From contig JBIOHP010000017.1 of NCBI GenBank assembly GCA_044449065.1, forward strand, positions 1 through 64,000: DNA of 64,000 nucleotides. The letters are read 5' to 3'. A model generated the notes under the pieces. That model worked only from the letters and a program-made list of their open reading frames with translations. It ran no database searches and was not told the origin of the DNA. Positions within the stretch are counted from its first letter, which is position 1. Each line of letters opens with the position of its first letter. The position numbers were made by a program, and so were the translations under genes. This document shows, piece by piece, positions 63,266-64,000 of the stretch. This DNA is from JBIOHP01 sp044449065 (GTDB taxonomy: Bacteria; Bacteroidota; Ignavibacteria; UBA10030; SZUA-254).

Positions 63266-64000
63266 TTATTGTTTTTGAAGTATCAACGTTCCGTTTCCCG
63301 ATGACTTGACCCAGTACCCCTGATACGGTTTCAATGTATCAGTGGGTGCATAACCATGTTTATATTCGAACGCACCCCCTGAGATCATACCCGGCGGATC
63401 GGTGGTCAGGTCGGTCAGTGGTATGGGAACCCCAAGCGCTCCTATGAGATTCCATCCTGCAGAAATACTGACCGTATCGGAAAGACTTTCTGCCCCCGGA
63501 ATAGTATCGGTAACGATGACCGGAAATTTAACCCAATAACCTAGACCCGAATAAATTGAATCGACTATCGTATAGCCCAGCGATGGATTAAATAATGATG
63601 ATTTCGAGCTTGCCAGCGGATAAAACTGTGATGCGAGGCCCTGTTCCTTAACCGGTATAGAAACCAAGTTCCACCCTTTAGTATAAATAATTGGTGGTGA
63701 TCCGATGATGGAAAATACTGAATTGCTCGTATCGTTAATAGCGGAAAAAGATGTATCGCTTACCCGCACGAGCGCCTGAGTTGATGGAGTGTTTGGCACC
63801 GTCCACAGGTAACTCCCCTGAGATGCAGCTACCGCGCCGGTGATAAGATTCCACGAGACCCCATGATCACTTGTATATTCGAGCTGGACGGTCGTTATTC
63901 CTTGTTCTGTCCAGATGATAGAGTGATCGCTCCACCCTTTCCAGCTCTCCCCCCCGTTAGGCGATGTTACGGTTATCGATGGAAAGACAATTGTAAAAAT
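63266..64000 (-). CDS. Secreted protein with Ig-like and paired GWN/GYWVK modules (5' end outside window)
   Basis: The frame is open at 64000, so the N-terminus is missing. The upstream codons read ITVTSPNGGESWKGWSDHSI and QLEYTSDHGVSWNLITG, then SYLWTVPNTPSTQALVRVSD, the pattern of Kre9/KNH-like (PF10342-type) beta domains. The C-terminal part is a two-repeat module (KGWNLVSIPV ... GLGYWVKFP and AGWNLIGALG ... YQGYWVKSSGNG), ending in LILQKQ, like the gene at 1-331. No T9SS sorting domain. It is nine bases from the PDZ gene, convergent. Confidence 0.82.
   Translation of the reverse strand: MFTIVFPSITVTSPNGGESWKGWSDHSIIWTEQGITTVQLEYTSDHGVSWNLITGAVAASQGSYLWTVPNTPSTQALVRVSDTSFSAINDTSNSVFSIIGSPPIIYTKGWNLVSIPVKEQGLASQFYPLASSKSSLFNPSLGYTIVDSIYSGLGYWVKFPVIVTDTIPGAESLSDTVSISAGWNLIGALGVPIPLTDLTTDPPGMISGGAFEYKHGYAPTDTLKPYQGYWVKSSGNGTLILQKQ

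Overview
The window looks like a chromosome segment of a bacterium of the Bacteroidota/Ignavibacteriota (FCB) side of the tree. The main evidence is the repeated C-terminal type IX secretion (T9SS) sorting domain (N-x-PNPFNP-x-T ... LGQ(E/K)V-x-TLVD ... SGVYFYR ... KKM-x-L-x-K) on at least five large secreted proteins. A PorQ-like T9SS protein, many Asp-box (BNR) beta-propellers, a DUF5723-like barrel and HslUV/RpoN/DUF3109 housekeeping genes agree with this. No rRNA, tRNA, CRISPR array, prophage or complete IS with terminal repeats was seen.

Layout. 1-6.7 kb: secreted propeller proteins, including a T9SS cargo gene split by a single in-frame TAG. 6.7-14.3 kb: isocitrate dehydrogenase, a HIT protein, a TPR lipoprotein, DUF3467 and a lipoprotein/outer-membrane-barrel pair. 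14.3-19.9 kb: two more T9SS cargo genes, one split by an in-frame TAA. 20.2-24.2 kb: a minus-strand housekeeping operon DUF3109-rpoN-hslV-hslU, then dprA and glmM. 27.4-31.05 kb: a 1127-residue LamG/Ig-like T9SS cargo preceded by a long structured leader with terminator/antiterminator geometry. 31.2-36.6 kb: plus-strand AMMECR1, MEMO1, DUF2520, enoyl-CoA hydratase, a small membrane protein and glycyl-tRNA synthetase. 36.9-43.2 kb: lipoproteins, a TPR protein, a ZIP transporter, a PorQ-like protein and, after a 1.3 kb repeat-rich gene desert, twin SPOR lipoproteins. 43.4-47.5 kb (minus): an Ig-like lipoprotein and tsaD-mltG. 47.6-54.4 kb: an ABC-2 exporter and a MacAB-like set with two separate FtsX-type permeases. 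54.6-55.9 kb: a 59-residue putative DNA-binding protein and a REP-associated tyrosine transposase (RAYT) surrounded by, and carrying inside its own reading frame, 18-nt REP hairpins. 56.1-64 kb: a 1053-residue propeller, another T9SS cargo, a PAP2 phosphatase, a double-PDZ protein and a truncated secreted protein.

The most unusual content is in the non-coding DNA and the secreted genes: (i) the REP/RAYT cluster with a REP in frame inside the transposase; (ii) a strongly paired candidate cis-regulatory RNA at 30.8-31.05 kb; (iii) five copies of a double-hairpin element (GAGTC...GACTC) whose stems change in a compensatory way; (iv) two cargo genes each cut by one stop codon between the propeller and the sorting domain. 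Family assignments rest on reading motifs by eye. No database search was run.
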